Part shown: piece after piece, positions 18,700 to 27,871 of the stretch
Layout: every line of letters starts with the position of its first letter
Numbering within the stretch: position 1 is the first letter of the stretch
Assembly (NCBI RefSeq): GCF_000757385.1
Contig: NZ_JRHH01000003.1
Coordinates: 248,001-312,000, forward strand
Reading direction: 5' to 3'
DNA: 64,000 nt
Source of the DNA: Flavobacterium aquatile LMG 4008 = ATCC 11947
GTDB lineage: Bacteria > Bacteroidota > Bacteroidia > Flavobacteriales > Flavobacteriaceae
The notes under the pieces: generated by a model
Database searches by the model: none
What the model saw: the letters and a program-made list of their open reading frames with translations, nothing else
What the model was told of the DNA's origin: nothing
Made by a program: the position numbers and the translations under genes

Positions 18700-19320
18700 A
18701 TGGAATTTTCATCTAAATTATTAGAAAAAGCGGTTAACGAAATGGCGCAATTACCTGGAATTGGTAAACGAACAGCCTTGCGATTGGTGTTGCATTTGTT
18801 AAAACAACCATCAGAGCAAACGCACTATTTGTCGCAAGCTTTAACTACAATGCGTGACGATGTAAAATTTTGCAAAAACTGTCACAATATTTCTGATGTT
18901 GAAGTGTGTGAAATTTGTTCGAATACTTCTAGAAATCATAAAATTATATGTGTTGTCGAAGATATTCGTGATGTAATGGCCATAGAAAACACCAATCAAT
19001 TTAAAGGAATTTATCATGTTCTTGGCGGAAAAATTTCACCAATTGATGGCGTTGGTCCAAGTCAATTGAATATCAGTACGTTAGTTAGTAAGGTGAAAAT
19101 GGGAGTTATAGACGAAATAATATTTGCTTTAAGCTCCACAATGGAAGGCGATACCACCAACTTTTACGTTTATAAACAACTAAAAGAATTCAATGTAAAA
19201 ACATCTACAATAGCAAGAGGAATAGCTGTTGGCGACGAATTAGAATATGCCGATGAGGTGACTTTGGGTAGAAGTATTGTGCAACGTGTTCCATTTGAAA
19301 TTTCATTAAAAAATAATTAG
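18700..19320 (+). CDS. recR: Recombination mediator protein RecR
   Basis: Works with RecO (and RecF) to load RecA on gapped DNA. Length is 206 residues, normal for the family. The helix-hairpin-helix motif [12 protein letters not shown] is at 18-29, the zinc site uses Cys58, Cys61, Cys70 and Cys73, and the Toprim domain follows with [14 protein letters not shown] and [12 protein letters not shown]. The C-terminal [20 protein letters not shown] is typical. A -7 box only four bases upstream suggests a leaderless start. Confidence 0.97.
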   Translation: MEFSSKLLEKAVNEMAQLPGIGKRTALRLVLHLLKQPSEQTHYLSQALTTMRDDVKFCKNCHNISDVEVCEICSNTSRNHKIICVVEDIRDVMAIENTNQFKGIYHVLGGKISPIDGVGPSQLNISTLVSKVKMGVIDEIIFALSSTMEGDTTNFYVYKQLKEFNVKTSTIARGIAVGDELEYADEVTLGRSIVQRVPFEISLKNN

Positions 19321-19364
19321 ATAATATTCTATTCTAAGTTTTTTATTTTTAGATTTGAAAAATC

Positions 19365-19372
19365 TATCTTTG
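19365..19372 (+). promoter_or_regulatory. -7 box of the first polysaccharide export operon
   Basis: TATCTTTG, 22 bp before the first wza-like ATG. The same octamer precedes the second wza-like gene at 47161. Confidence 0.6.
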
Positions 19373-19393
19373 TTTGCTAAATTATTTTTATAA

Positions 19394-20170
19394 ATGAATA
19401 ATCGAATTGTTTGCCTACTTTTATTAATTGGACTATTTTTTACTTCATGTGTTCCAACGAAAGATTTAATTTATTTACAAGATAAAGGAAACTCCAAAGA
19501 GGAAGTTGTAAATCAATCTAATTTAAAACCCTACCGACTTCAAACAAATGATATCTTAAGCATCAATATAAAAGCATTAGATGCGCGTCTAGTTGAAATG
19601 TTTAATGCTGGTGCAAATGGTCAAAATCAGGAAAGTTTATATTTTACAGGTTATAGTGTTGATGATCATGGAAATATTAGAATTCCAGTTTTAGGCGAGA
19701 TGAATGTTCTCGGTTATACAATTGAAGAAGTCAGAAAAAAAATTGAAGAACGATTGTTGGCGGAGCATTTTAAAACAGAAGCACAACTTTTTGTTAATGT
19801 TAAGTTGGCAGGATTACGATATACTATTAATGGAGAAATTGGTTTGCCTGGAACAAAAGTATTGTATCAAGATAAGGTAAATATTCTTGAAGCTGTTGCC
19901 AATGCTGGAGATATAGCAATCACTGGAGATAGAAAAGACGTCAAGGTTATAAGACAATTTCCTCAAGGCGCACAAACTTTTAGTATAGATTTAACCGATG
20001 CTGTTGCTGCAAAATCTAATGTTTATTATTTGCAACCTAATGATTATATTTACATAAAACCACTTAAGCAAAAAACTTGGGGAACAGGAAAAACAGGGAT
20101 AGAATCACTCGGAACAATAATTACCCTTTTGTCACTAGCAACAACAACTTTTTTATTACTTAGAAATTAA
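19394..20170 (+). CDS. wza: Polysaccharide export outer-membrane lipoprotein (Wza type), copy 1
   Basis: Outer-membrane polysaccharide export protein, 258 residues. A lipoprotein signal ends at Cys19 (FTSC). The poly-export domain follows (PYRLQTNDILSINI, then GNIRIPVLGEMNVLGYT), then an SLBB domain (YTINGEIGLPGTKV) and a C-terminal hydrophobic helix near 238-256, as in Bacteroidota Wza proteins. It is shorter than E. coli Wza, which is normal in this phylum. Its partner, a Wzc-type kinase, starts 15 bp downstream. It likely forms the export channel for one of the polymers of this region. Confidence 0.9.
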   Translation: MNNRIVCLLLLIGLFFTSCVPTKDLIYLQDKGNSKEEVVNQSNLKPYRLQTNDILSINIKALDARLVEMFNAGANGQNQESLYFTGYSVDDHGNIRIPVLGEMNVLGYTIEEVRKKIEERLLAEHFKTEAQLFVNVKLAGLRYTINGEIGLPGTKVLYQDKVNILEAVANAGDIAITGDRKDVKVIRQFPQGAQTFSIDLTDAVAAKSNVYYLQPNDYIYIKPLKQKTWGTGKTGIESLGTIITLLSLATTTFLLLRN

Positions 20171-20185
20171 AACCTACAATTACGA

Positions 20186-22651
20186 ATGTTAGACATAAAA
20201 GATTTTTCTTTTTTTGAAAACCAAAACAGTTTTGATTTTAAAGGATTTTTAATCAAAACGGCGAGTTATTGGAAATGGTTTGTTTTGGGGTTAATTATTT
20301 GCTTAACGATTGCACATCAAATAAATATTAGAAAGCAACCGATTTATTCTCTTGAAGCGACAATGGCAATTTCTGAACAAAAGAATCCGCTTTTTACTGC
20401 AAATACAAGTTTGGTTTTTAATTGGGGTGGAACTTCAGATCAAGTTCAAACGATAGCTTCAACATTAAAATCGCGTTCTCACAACGAAATAGTTGTAAGT
20501 AAATTAGATTACTTTGTTGAATATTTGCAAGAGCAAAAATATTATACACAAGATGTTTATGGATTAACTCCTTTTGTGGTAAAACTCGATAAATCTAAAA
20601 GTCATATTTACCAGCGACCAATTCGAATTAAATTTATCTCACAATCGGAATATGAAATCGAGTTAGATTTTGCGAATAGTTCTTCGATTACCGTTATCAA
20701 TTACAGCACAAATACTACCGATAATGTAACTGTAGCCAATGGAGTTTATAGAAAAAGATTCAAAGTTGGTCAACCTATAAATCTTCCTTTTTTAAATTGG
20801 ACTTTAGAAATAAAAGGTACACCCGAAAATTATGTAGGAAGCGAATACATTGTGAGTTTAAATTCGTTTGATGGAGCAGTTTCAAGATATAGAAATGTAA
20901 AAGTTGTAATTGATGACAAAGCTGGATCAATTCTCAAATTGTCGATGGAGGGAACTAATAAACCTAGAATGGTTGATTACCTAAATGAGACAATTTCTAC
21001 ATTAATGAAACGTCAACTAGACAGTAAAAATTTATTTGCAGAAAACACTATAAAATATATAGATACTACTTTAACCTTAATGGAAGGTGAAGTTAGAGTT
21101 GCTAATGATGAATTAAAAGATTTTAGTAGAAATAGAAATATTATTGAAATTGAAAGTAAAGGACAAGCTTTTCAGGATAAGATATCAGAATTAGATGTAA
21201 CTAACGATGATATCAACAGAAAACTAAATTACTATAATAATCTAACTAATTATTTAAAAAATAGTACTGATTATTCTAAACTTCCAGCGCCATCAGTTGC
21301 AGGAATTGATGATCCTAACATTGGTAGAAATGTTTCTAGCTTAATTGCTTTATCAGTTAGAAGGTCAGAAATGGCTTATTCTGTGAAAAGTGAAGCTATG
21401 TTTAGTACAATTGACAATGAAATAACGGCACTTAAAAAAGTTTTATTAGAAAATATAATTACTGCAAAAGGTGCAATTCAATATGAATCATCACAAATAA
21501 AAAGTAAAATAAGTCAAGCAGAAAGCAAAATTATGCAACTGCCAGAAGATAGTCAGGCGTATTTGAAAATTATGCGAAAATACAATTTGAGTAATAGTGT
21601 TATTGATGCTTTTCTTCAAAAAAGGCATGAGGCACAAATTGTGAAAGCTGCCAATTTATCGGATATTCAATTTATAGATCCGGCCAAAGATATTGGTGGT
21701 GGTTTAATTGGTCCAAGAACTGGCGTAAATTATGTAATTGCAATTTTCCTCGGATTAATTATTCCCTTGTCAATCGTATTTTTGATTTTCTTTATAAATA
21801 ATTCAATTCAAAACACTGATGATGTCTCTAATTTAACTTCAATTCCACTTATTGGCGTTGTTGGAGTAAAGCAATCGTTTAATAATCTAGCAGTTTTTGA
21901 TAAACCTAAATCGGCATTGTCAGAATCTTTTCGTGCCATTCGATCCTCGTTGCAGTTTTTGTATAAAAAGCAAAAGCTCGACGGATCTAAAACCCTAATG
22001 TTAACGTCATCTGTGAGTGGTGAAGGAAAAACATTTTGTTCTATAAACATCGCTACAGTATTTGCTTTAAGCGAAAAGAAAACAGTTATTGTAGGATTAG
22101 ATTTAAGAAAGCCAAAAATATTTGAAGACTTTAATTTGAAAAACGAAATTGGAGTTGTCAATTATTTGATTGGACAAAATACCTTGGAAGAAATTACAAG
22201 TCACACTAAAGTTCCTTATTTGGATGTTATTACTTCGGGACCAATTCCTCCAAATCCATCAGAATTAATCATGGGTGAAGCTTTACAAGAATTGTTAGAA
22301 AGATTAAAAGAGAAATACGATTATATAATTCTTGATACACCACCAGTTGGCTTAGTTACCGATGCTGTAGAATTATCTCAATATTCAGATGTGACTTTGT
22401 ATGTAATGCGACAAAATTTCACCAAAAAAGAAATGGTTAATTTGCTTAATAACAGAGTGAAACGAGGTGAATTAAGTAATGTGAGTATAATTCTAAATGG
22501 ATTTGAAAATAAAGCAAAATACGGAGCTGGTTATGGTTATGGCTACGGTTATGGTTACGGTGCCTACTCAAATGGATACCATGATGATGATGAGCCTAAA
22601 AACATTATTGTAAAGTATTACAATAGGCTTTTTAAGAAATCAAGAGGCTAA
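20186..22651 (+). CDS. wzc: Wzc-type polysaccharide co-polymerase and tyrosine autokinase, copy 1
   Basis: Inner-membrane chain-length regulator fused to a BY-kinase, 821 residues. Membrane helices lie near 30-50 and 515-540, bracketing a large periplasmic Wzz-type region with coiled coils. The cytoplasmic kinase has Walker A SVSGEGKT near 608-615, Walker A' VIVGLDLRKPK, and Walker B YIILDTPPVGLVTD near 710. The C-terminus has a tyrosine cluster of alternating Gly-Tyr with eight tyrosines in about 21 residues, the usual autophosphorylation site. It pairs with the preceding wza; a related pair lies at 47185-50341. Confidence 0.92.
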   Translation: MLDIKDFSFFENQNSFDFKGFLIKTASYWKWFVLGLIICLTIAHQINIRKQPIYSLEATMAISEQKNPLFTANTSLVFNWGGTSDQVQTIASTLKSRSHNEIVVSKLDYFVEYLQEQKYYTQDVYGLTPFVVKLDKSKSHIYQRPIRIKFISQSEYEIELDFANSSSITVINYSTNTTDNVTVANGVYRKRFKVGQPINLPFLNWTLEIKGTPENYVGSEYIVSLNSFDGAVSRYRNVKVVIDDKAGSILKLSMEGTNKPRMVDYLNETISTLMKRQLDSKNLFAENTIKYIDTTLTLMEGEVRVANDELKDFSRNRNIIEIESKGQAFQDKISELDVTNDDINRKLNYYNNLTNYLKNSTDYSKLPAPSVAGIDDPNIGRNVSSLIALSVRRSEMAYSVKSEAMFSTIDNEITALKKVLLENIITAKGAIQYESSQIKSKISQAESKIMQLPEDSQAYLKIMRKYNLSNSVIDAFLQKRHEAQIVKAANLSDIQFIDPAKDIGGGLIGPRTGVNYVIAIFLGLIIPLSIVFLIFFINNSIQNTDDVSNLTSIPLIGVVGVKQSFNNLAVFDKPKSALSESFRAIRSSLQFLYKKQKLDGSKTLMLTSSVSGEGKTFCSINIATVFALSEKKTVIVGLDLRKPKIFEDFNLKNEIGVVNYLIGQNTLEEITSHTKVPYLDVITSGPIPPNPSELIMGEALQELLERLKEKYDYIILDTPPVGLVTDAVELSQYSDVTLYVMRQNFTKKEMVNLLNNRVKRGELSNVSIILNGFENKAKYGAGYGYGYGYGYGAYSNGYHDDDEPKNIIVKYYNRLFKKSRG

Positions 22652-22776
22652 ATAAGCAACAAAACTCATGAATAGTCAAGGTTTTATAGGTCGTAATTTA
22701 TAGAAGCATTAAAAGGAAATTAAAATTGTATTTTGTTAATTATAAAAGTACAATTATCAATAAAATAATAATAAAA

Positions 22777-24168
22777 ATGAAAATTACTAATATTTGTTGT
22801 ATCGGAGCAGGATATGTTGGTGGACCAACAATGGCAGTTATTGCTCAAAAATGTCCGCATATTAAAGTTACTGTTGTCGATTTAAATACTGATAGAATTG
22901 AAAAATGGAATGATGAAAATGTAGATAATATTCCGGTATATGAACCAGGGTTGGGCGAAATTGTAAAACATTCTCGTGGGAAAAATTTATTTTTTTCAAC
23001 CGAAGTTGATAAAGCAATTGATGAAGCGCAACTTATTTTTATATCTGTAAATACTCCAACTAAAACCTATGGATCCGGAAAAGGTATGGCGGCCGATTTA
23101 AAATATATTGAACTTTGTGCCAGACAAATTGCTAGAGTTTCTAAAGACGATAAAATTGTTGTAGAAAAATCTACATTGCCTGTAAGAACAGCCGAAGCAA
23201 TAAAAAATATTCTTGATCATACAGGAAATGGTGTGCAATTTCAAATACTTTCTAACCCAGAATTCCTTGCAGAAGGTACTGCTGTAGAAGATTTATTAGC
23301 TCCAGATAGAGTTTTAATTGGTGGCGATACTACTCCAGAAGGGCAAAAAGCAATTCAAGCTCTTGTAGATGTTTATGCCAATTGGGTTCCAAAAGATAGA
23401 ATACTTACTACTAATGTTTGGTCGTCTGAGCTTTCTAAACTTACGGCAAATGCTTTTCTAGCGCAACGCGTTTCGTCTATAAACGCCATGTCTGAATTGT
23501 GTGAAAAAACTGGTGCGGATGTCACTGAAGTGGCAAGAGCAATTGGTATGGATAGCAGGATTGGTTCTAAATTCTTAAAATCGTCTGTTGGATTTGGAGG
23601 TTCTTGCTTTCAAAAAGACATTCTAAATTTAGTTTACATTTCCAAGTCTTTCGGATTACATGAAGTTGCCGATTATTGGGAGCAAGTAATCATCATGAAC
23701 GACCACCAAAAAAGACGATTTTCTAAAAAAATAGTTTCTACATTATATAATACGGTTGCCGATAAAAAAATCACTTTTCTAGGTTGGGCTTTCAAAAAAG
23801 ACACTAACGATACTAGAGAATCTGCTGCAATTTATGTAGCCGATGATTTAATAAACGAACAAGCCAATATTGCTGTTTTTGATCCAAAAGTTGCATACAA
23901 TCAGGTGATTGCCGATTTGAATTATTTAGAAAGTAGAGCACCGCATAAAAACGAAGCTTTAGTTAAATCATTTTCTGATCCTTACGAAGCTTGCAAAGAC
24001 TCACATGCTATTGCAATTCTTACCGAATGGGATGAATTTAAAGACTATGATTGGAAGAAAATTTATGATAATATGCTAAAACCAGCTTTCGTTTTTGACG
24101 GAAGAAATCTTCTTGATAGAGAAAAATTAACTTCTATCGGTTTCCATTATCAAGCAATTGGGAGTTAG
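22777..24168 (+). CDS. UDP-glucose 6-dehydrogenase (long, eukaryote-like form)
   Basis: Oxidises UDP-glucose to UDP-glucuronic acid for polysaccharide synthesis. From the ATG at 22777 it has 463 residues; an upstream TTG would add 17 residues of AT-rich leader and is unlikely. The N-terminal NAD motif is [15 protein letters not shown], the middle has [24 protein letters not shown], and the catalytic cysteine is in [11 protein letters not shown]. The length and the GGPTMAV and PEFLAEGTA segments fit the animal-type UGDH subgroup rather than short bacterial Ugd. It is followed by rfbB. Confidence 0.9.
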   Translation: MKITNICCIGAGYVGGPTMAVIAQKCPHIKVTVVDLNTDRIEKWNDENVDNIPVYEPGLGEIVKHSRGKNLFFSTEVDKAIDEAQLIFISVNTPTKTYGSGKGMAADLKYIELCARQIARVSKDDKIVVEKSTLPVRTAEAIKNILDHTGNGVQFQILSNPEFLAEGTAVEDLLAPDRVLIGGDTTPEGQKAIQALVDVYANWVPKDRILTTNVWSSELSKLTANAFLAQRVSSINAMSELCEKTGADVTEVARAIGMDSRIGSKFLKSSVGFGGSCFQKDILNLVYISKSFGLHEVADYWEQVIIMNDHQKRRFSKKIVSTLYNTVADKKITFLGWAFKKDTNDTRESAAIYVADDLINEQANIAVFDPKVAYNQVIADLNYLESRAPHKNEALVKSFSDPYEACKDSHAIAILTEWDEFKDYDWKKIYDNMLKPAFVFDGRNLLDREKLTSIGFHYQAIGS

Positions 24169-24230
24169 TTTTTGGGAAGAAGTAAATGATATTAGGAGAT
24201 TGGAGTAGATTTATTTTATAACTTTTTGAA

Positions 24231-25277
24231 ATGAAAAAAATAGTAATCACTGGAGGTGCTGGATTTATTGGTTCGCACGTAGTAAGACGCTTTGTAAATA
24301 AGTATCCTAATTATCAAATTTATAATTTGGATGCACTTACTTATGCAGGGAATTTAGAGAATATTAAAGATATTGAAGATGCACCTAATTATACTTTTGT
24401 AAAAGGTGATATAGTAGATGCCGATTTTATAAATGAGTTATTTCAGAAACATCAATTTGATGGAGTTTTACATCTTGCGGCTGAGTCGCATGTGGATCGT
24501 TCGATAACTGATCCGTTGAGTTTTGTGAAAACTAATGTTATCGGAACTATGAACCTTTTGAATGCTGCCAAAACTATTTGGAAAGACAATTTTGAAGGCA
24601 AACGTTTCTATCATATTTCTACTGATGAGGTTTACGGTTCACTTGGTGCCGAAGGTTTATTTACTGAAACTACACCTTACGATCCTAATTCGCCTTATTC
24701 AGCGTCCAAAGCAAGTTCTGATCATTTTGTGCGCGCTTATGGCGAAACTTATGGTTTACCGTATGTGATTACTAATTGTTCTAACAATTATGGGACGTAT
24801 CATTTTCCTGAGAAATTAATTCCGCTTTTTATTAATAATATCATTAACAACAAACCACTTCCAGTTTATGGTGATGGAAAATATACACGCGATTGGTTGT
24901 TTGTAGAAGATCATGCTGTGGCTATTGATTTGGTTTTTCATGAGGGTAAAAATCACGATACTTATAATATTGGTGGCTTTAACGAATGGCAAAATATTGA
25001 TTTAGTAAAACTTTTGTGTAAGCAAATGGATTCTAAATTGGGAAGAGCAGTTGGCACTTCTGAGCAATTGATAACCTACGTAAAAGACCGACCAGGACAT
25101 GATTTACGTTATGCTATCGATGCTTCTAAAATCAATAAAGAATTGGGTTGGAAGCCTTCTGTGACTTTTGAGGAAGGTCTTGAACGAACTATTGATTGGT
25201 ATTTATCTAATGAAGAATGGCTTAGGAATGTGACATCTGGTGATTATCAGAAGTATTATGATAAGCAGTATTTGTAA
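24231..25277 (+). CDS. rfbB: dTDP-glucose 4,6-dehydratase
   Basis: Extended SDR enzyme that makes dTDP-4-keto-6-deoxyglucose, 348 residues. NAD-binding [14 protein letters not shown] is at 8-21, the active-site motif HISTDEVYGSLG follows, and YSASKASSDHFVRAYGETYG holds the Tyr-x3-Lys pair. The EKLIPLFI and YGDGKYTRDWLFVEDH segments are RmlB-specific. rmlA, rmlC and rmlD are not in this window, so the route must be completed elsewhere. A 25-unit heptamer array begins three bases after the stop codon. Confidence 0.92.
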   Translation: MKKIVITGGAGFIGSHVVRRFVNKYPNYQIYNLDALTYAGNLENIKDIEDAPNYTFVKGDIVDADFINELFQKHQFDGVLHLAAESHVDRSITDPLSFVKTNVIGTMNLLNAAKTIWKDNFEGKRFYHISTDEVYGSLGAEGLFTETTPYDPNSPYSASKASSDHFVRAYGETYGLPYVITNCSNNYGTYHFPEKLIPLFINNIINNKPLPVYGDGKYTRDWLFVEDHAVAIDLVFHEGKNHDTYNIGGFNEWQNIDLVKLLCKQMDSKLGRAVGTSEQLITYVKDRPGHDLRYAIDASKINKELGWKPSVTFEEGLERTIDWYLSNEEWLRNVTSGDYQKYYDKQYL

Positions 25278-25280
25278 GCT

Positions 25281-25455
25281 GGAAGATGGAAGATGGAAGA
25301 TGGAAGATTGAAGATGGAAGATTGAAGATGGAAGATTGAAGATGGAAGATTGAAGATGGAAGATGGGAGATGGGAGATGGAAGATGGAAGATGGAAGATG
25401 GAAGATGGAAGATGGAAGATGGAAGATGGAAGATGGAAGATGGAAGATGGGAGCT
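25281..25455. repeat. GGAAGAT heptamer tandem array (about 25 units)
   Basis: Contiguous 7-bp units GGAAGAT with variants TGAAGAT and GGGAGAT run from three bases after the rfbB stop. The first half alternates GGAAGAT/TGAAGAT as a 14-bp unit; the second half is a block of ten uniform GGAAGAT units (25379-25448). The same heptamer is used at 18600-18681, 60842-60882 and 61005-61057. There are no spacers, so it is not a CRISPR array. Confidence 0.9.
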
Positions 25456-25464
25456 GGGAGAGGT

Positions 25465-25592
25465 TTCTCGATTAGCTACGCTCAGTTCGGCAAAAGCCTC
25501 GGGTCAATTTTTCTCCATTTCATTGCGTAAAATCACTTGAAGTGACGATTGTGGGTTAAATTTAAGGCATCTCGACTGCGCTCGATGTGACA
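25465..25592. repeat. Dispersed element, family 2, copy 1
   Basis: The left end TTCTCGAT (25465-25472) and the right end CACTTGAAGTGACGATTGT (25534-25552) recur at 60923-60990 around a different centre. A further short motif, TCGACTGCGCTCGA, follows near 25572-25585. It lies between the heptamer array and the convergent gene at 25602. Confidence 0.55.
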
Positions 25593-25601
25593 ATGGGCTT
25601 A

Positions 25602-26357
25602 TTATTTACTCCAGATGATTGATACTGTGTTGTTAATTCTTGGTAGTTCTTTTACTTTTTTTCTTTCTTGAATTGAAAACCCTATGAAGAGAAATACTAA
25701 TTTTAAATCGTTTCCTTCGGGTTGTTTTGTTTCTAATAGAATGTTGGTTGGTTTTTCCTCTTTATTTAAAATAATTTCTTCACTGTATTCTGTTGTGAAT
25801 TTATTTTCTAAAAAATTCCAGTTTGCAGAAGCTATAGCAACATGAATATTATCACATTCGGTTTCTGGCCAGATGATGTGCTTTTTTGGATTGAATTTGT
25901 TTATTGTTAGTTGGTTGAGTTGGTCGTTCCAGATCCATTTGGTTTTTAAAACTTTTGGTAATGTTCTCGTTTTGTTTCCTTCAAATCCTATGAAATAAGT
26001 TCTTGCTTCCTCTGATTTCAGTCCTTCTTCAACTGTTCTATATCCATGCTCATTGATCGTGTCTTCATTCATTATTTCCAACATCAATTTGTTCGCACGT
26101 CCTGCATAGCTGCCGTCTTTGGCTCTCTTGTTGTATCGAAATGCTATTGCTCTAAAGTTTTGACTTTTTTTAGAGCATTTACCAAATTCTTTTCCATGAT
26201 TTTTTGCTTTCGTAAAAATTGGATTTTCATGAAACTGCTTACTTGTAATTCCCGATTTGCCTTTTGTTTTAACTAAATTATTTTTTTCTTGATCTAGATA
26301 AAATGTGAGATTATCAAGGGTTCCAACTATTTTAAAAGGAGCGATTACTTTGGCCAT
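25602..26357 (-). CDS. Conserved hypothetical protein of a multi-copy Bacteroidota family
   Basis: 251 residues with no signal peptide and no membrane segment; basic N-terminal third. The opening MAKVIAPFKIVGTLDNLTFY and the following FTKAKNHGKEFGKCSKKSQN resemble, from memory, a family of orphan flavobacterial proteins with an N-terminal G-T-x-x-x-L-T-F-Y segment and a later EFG segment, often present in several copies per genome. Function unknown. It is the only minus-strand gene in the first half of the polysaccharide region, is flanked by the heptamer array and by 507 bp without a gene, and looks like an accessory insertion. Confidence 0.6.
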   Translation of the reverse strand: MAKVIAPFKIVGTLDNLTFYLDQEKNNLVKTKGKSGITSKQFHENPIFTKAKNHGKEFGKCSKKSQNFRAIAFRYNKRAKDGSYAGRANKLMLEIMNEDTINEHGYRTVEEGLKSEEARTYFIGFEGNKTRTLPKVLKTKWIWNDQLNQLTINKFNPKKHIIWPETECDNIHVAIASANWNFLENKFTTEYSEEIILNKEEKPTNILLETKQPEGNDLKLVFLFIGFSIQERKKVKELPRINNTVSIIWSK

Positions 26358-26864
26358 TTTTTATAGCTAAAATACCATTTTTTTTACTAAAGAAATTACT
26401 TAAAAAGCATTTTTTTTATCCGTTTTTTTCATCGTTGAGTAGTAAATTATAGTCTATAAACTACATGCTTCTACTTAAAAAACGTTTTTTGTAGTATTTT
26501 GTTAAGGGTGTTTTGAAGCAAATTATTTGGATTATTTTGTCTGTTTCCTTTGTTTACTCGGAATTATAACCTTTAAATTTTGTTAAACTGTAAATAAGGC
26601 AAATATTCTTGTTTTTTTAGTTTAGTTTTGCAACTTAATTTATCGATTTTGGAGAATTGCTTTATTTTGTATCGCTAATTTCATTTTATGTCATAATTTT
26701 TGAACATTATTATGCTCCTTTTTTGAATAGTATTTACTCTTTACAATTGCATTTTTGATGTATTATATTAAGAGCAATTAGACCGATAGAAAAGCCTAGA
26801 ATTCCATTTTAGAATGGATTTCGCGATTATAAACGATAAAAGTTAGATATAAATTAAGTTAAAA
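26358..26864. other. 507-bp AT-rich region without a gene
   Basis: No credible open frame. A -7-like TAGTTTTG lies at 26623-26630 on the plus strand, which would give wbpP a leader of over 200 bases. A short inverted repeat, TCCATT/AATGGA with loop TTAG, is at 26803-26818. Nothing else is recognised. Confidence 0.55.
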
Positions 26865-27830
26865 ATGAGAATATTAATTACAGGAGGTGCGGGTTTTATT
26901 GGTTCCAATTTATGTGAGTATTTTATTGGTCAAGATAGTGAGGTTGTTTGTTTGGACAATTTTGCAACTGGACATTTACGTAATTTGGATGCTATAATTA
27001 ACCATCCTAACTTTACCTTGATTGAAGGTGATATTCGTGATTTGAATACTTGTCATGAAGCTTGTCAAGGTGTTGATTATGTTTTGCATCAAGCAGCTTT
27101 AGGTTCGGTTCCTCGTTCTCTAAACGATCCGATTACTTCTAATGATGTTAATGTGTCTGGTTTTTTAAATATGTTGGTTGCGGCTCGTGATGCTAAAGTA
27201 AAACGCTTTGTATACGCCGCTAGTTCTTCAACTTACGGCGATTCAGAAAACTTGCCTAAAGTGGAACATATAATTGGAAAGCCATTGTCTCCTTATGCGA
27301 TAACAAAATATGTTAACGAATTGTACGCTGAAATATTTTCAAAAAGTTATGGTTTAGAAACAATTGGTCTGCGTTATTTCAATGTTTTTGGAAGAAAGCA
27401 AGATCCAAATGGTGCTTATGCTGCTGTAATTCCGAAATTTGTGATGCAGTTTATGAACTATGAAAGTCCTATAATAAATGGCGACGGAAACTTTTCACGG
27501 GATTTTACCTATGTAGATAACGTAATTCAGATGAATGCATTAGCTATTAAGAGTACCAACCCAGAAGCCTTAAATACTGTTTATAATACTGCTTTTGGGG
27601 ATAGAACCACTTTAACACAATTGGTTGGTTATTTAAAAGAATATCTTTCCGAGTTTGATCCAAAAATTGCTACAGTTCCACTTATTCATGGACCAAATCG
27701 AGCAGGTGATATCCCTCATTCATTGGCAAGTATTGACAAAGCAAAACTGCTGTTAGGTTACGAGCCTGAATTTTCAATACAACGCGGATTAAAAGAAGCT
27801 GTGGCTTGGTATTTTTCTAATTTGAAATAG
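26865..27830 (+). CDS. wbpP: UDP-N-acetylglucosamine 4-epimerase (WbpP/TviC type)
   Basis: Extended SDR epimerase, 321 residues. NAD-binding [14 protein letters not shown] starts at residue 7; the active site has [14 protein letters not shown] and [13 protein letters not shown] with Tyr-x3-Lys; [22 protein letters not shown] is typical of the WbpP/TviC subgroup that acts on N-acetylated UDP-sugars. With the dehydrogenase that follows 41 bp downstream it would supply UDP-N-acetylgalactosaminuronic acid. It begins after a long AT-rich spacer and so starts a new transcription unit. Confidence 0.88.
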   Translation: MRILITGGAGFIGSNLCEYFIGQDSEVVCLDNFATGHLRNLDAIINHPNFTLIEGDIRDLNTCHEACQGVDYVLHQAALGSVPRSLNDPITSNDVNVSGFLNMLVAARDAKVKRFVYAASSSTYGDSENLPKVEHIIGKPLSPYAITKYVNELYAEIFSKSYGLETIGLRYFNVFGRKQDPNGAYAAVIPKFVMQFMNYESPIINGDGNFSRDFTYVDNVIQMNALAIKSTNPEALNTVYNTAFGDRTTLTQLVGYLKEYLSEFDPKIATVPLIHGPNRAGDIPHSLASIDKAKLLLGYEPEFSIQRGLKEAVAWYFSNLK

Positions 27831-27871
27831 AACCGTCATCACTGCATTAAATAATTTTTTTACATTAGATT

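Noticed and set aside
22726..22776. TTG start extending UDP-glucose dehydrogenase by 17 residues
   Set aside because: The added segment is AT-rich leader with no homology; the ATG at 22777 places the NAD motif at the normal distance.
24231..25277. Full rml (dTDP-rhamnose) cluster
   Set aside because: Only rfbB is present; rmlA, rmlC and rmlD were not found in the window.
25281..25455. Possible CRISPR array
   Set aside because: Units are 7 bp and contiguous, with no spacers, and no cas genes are near.
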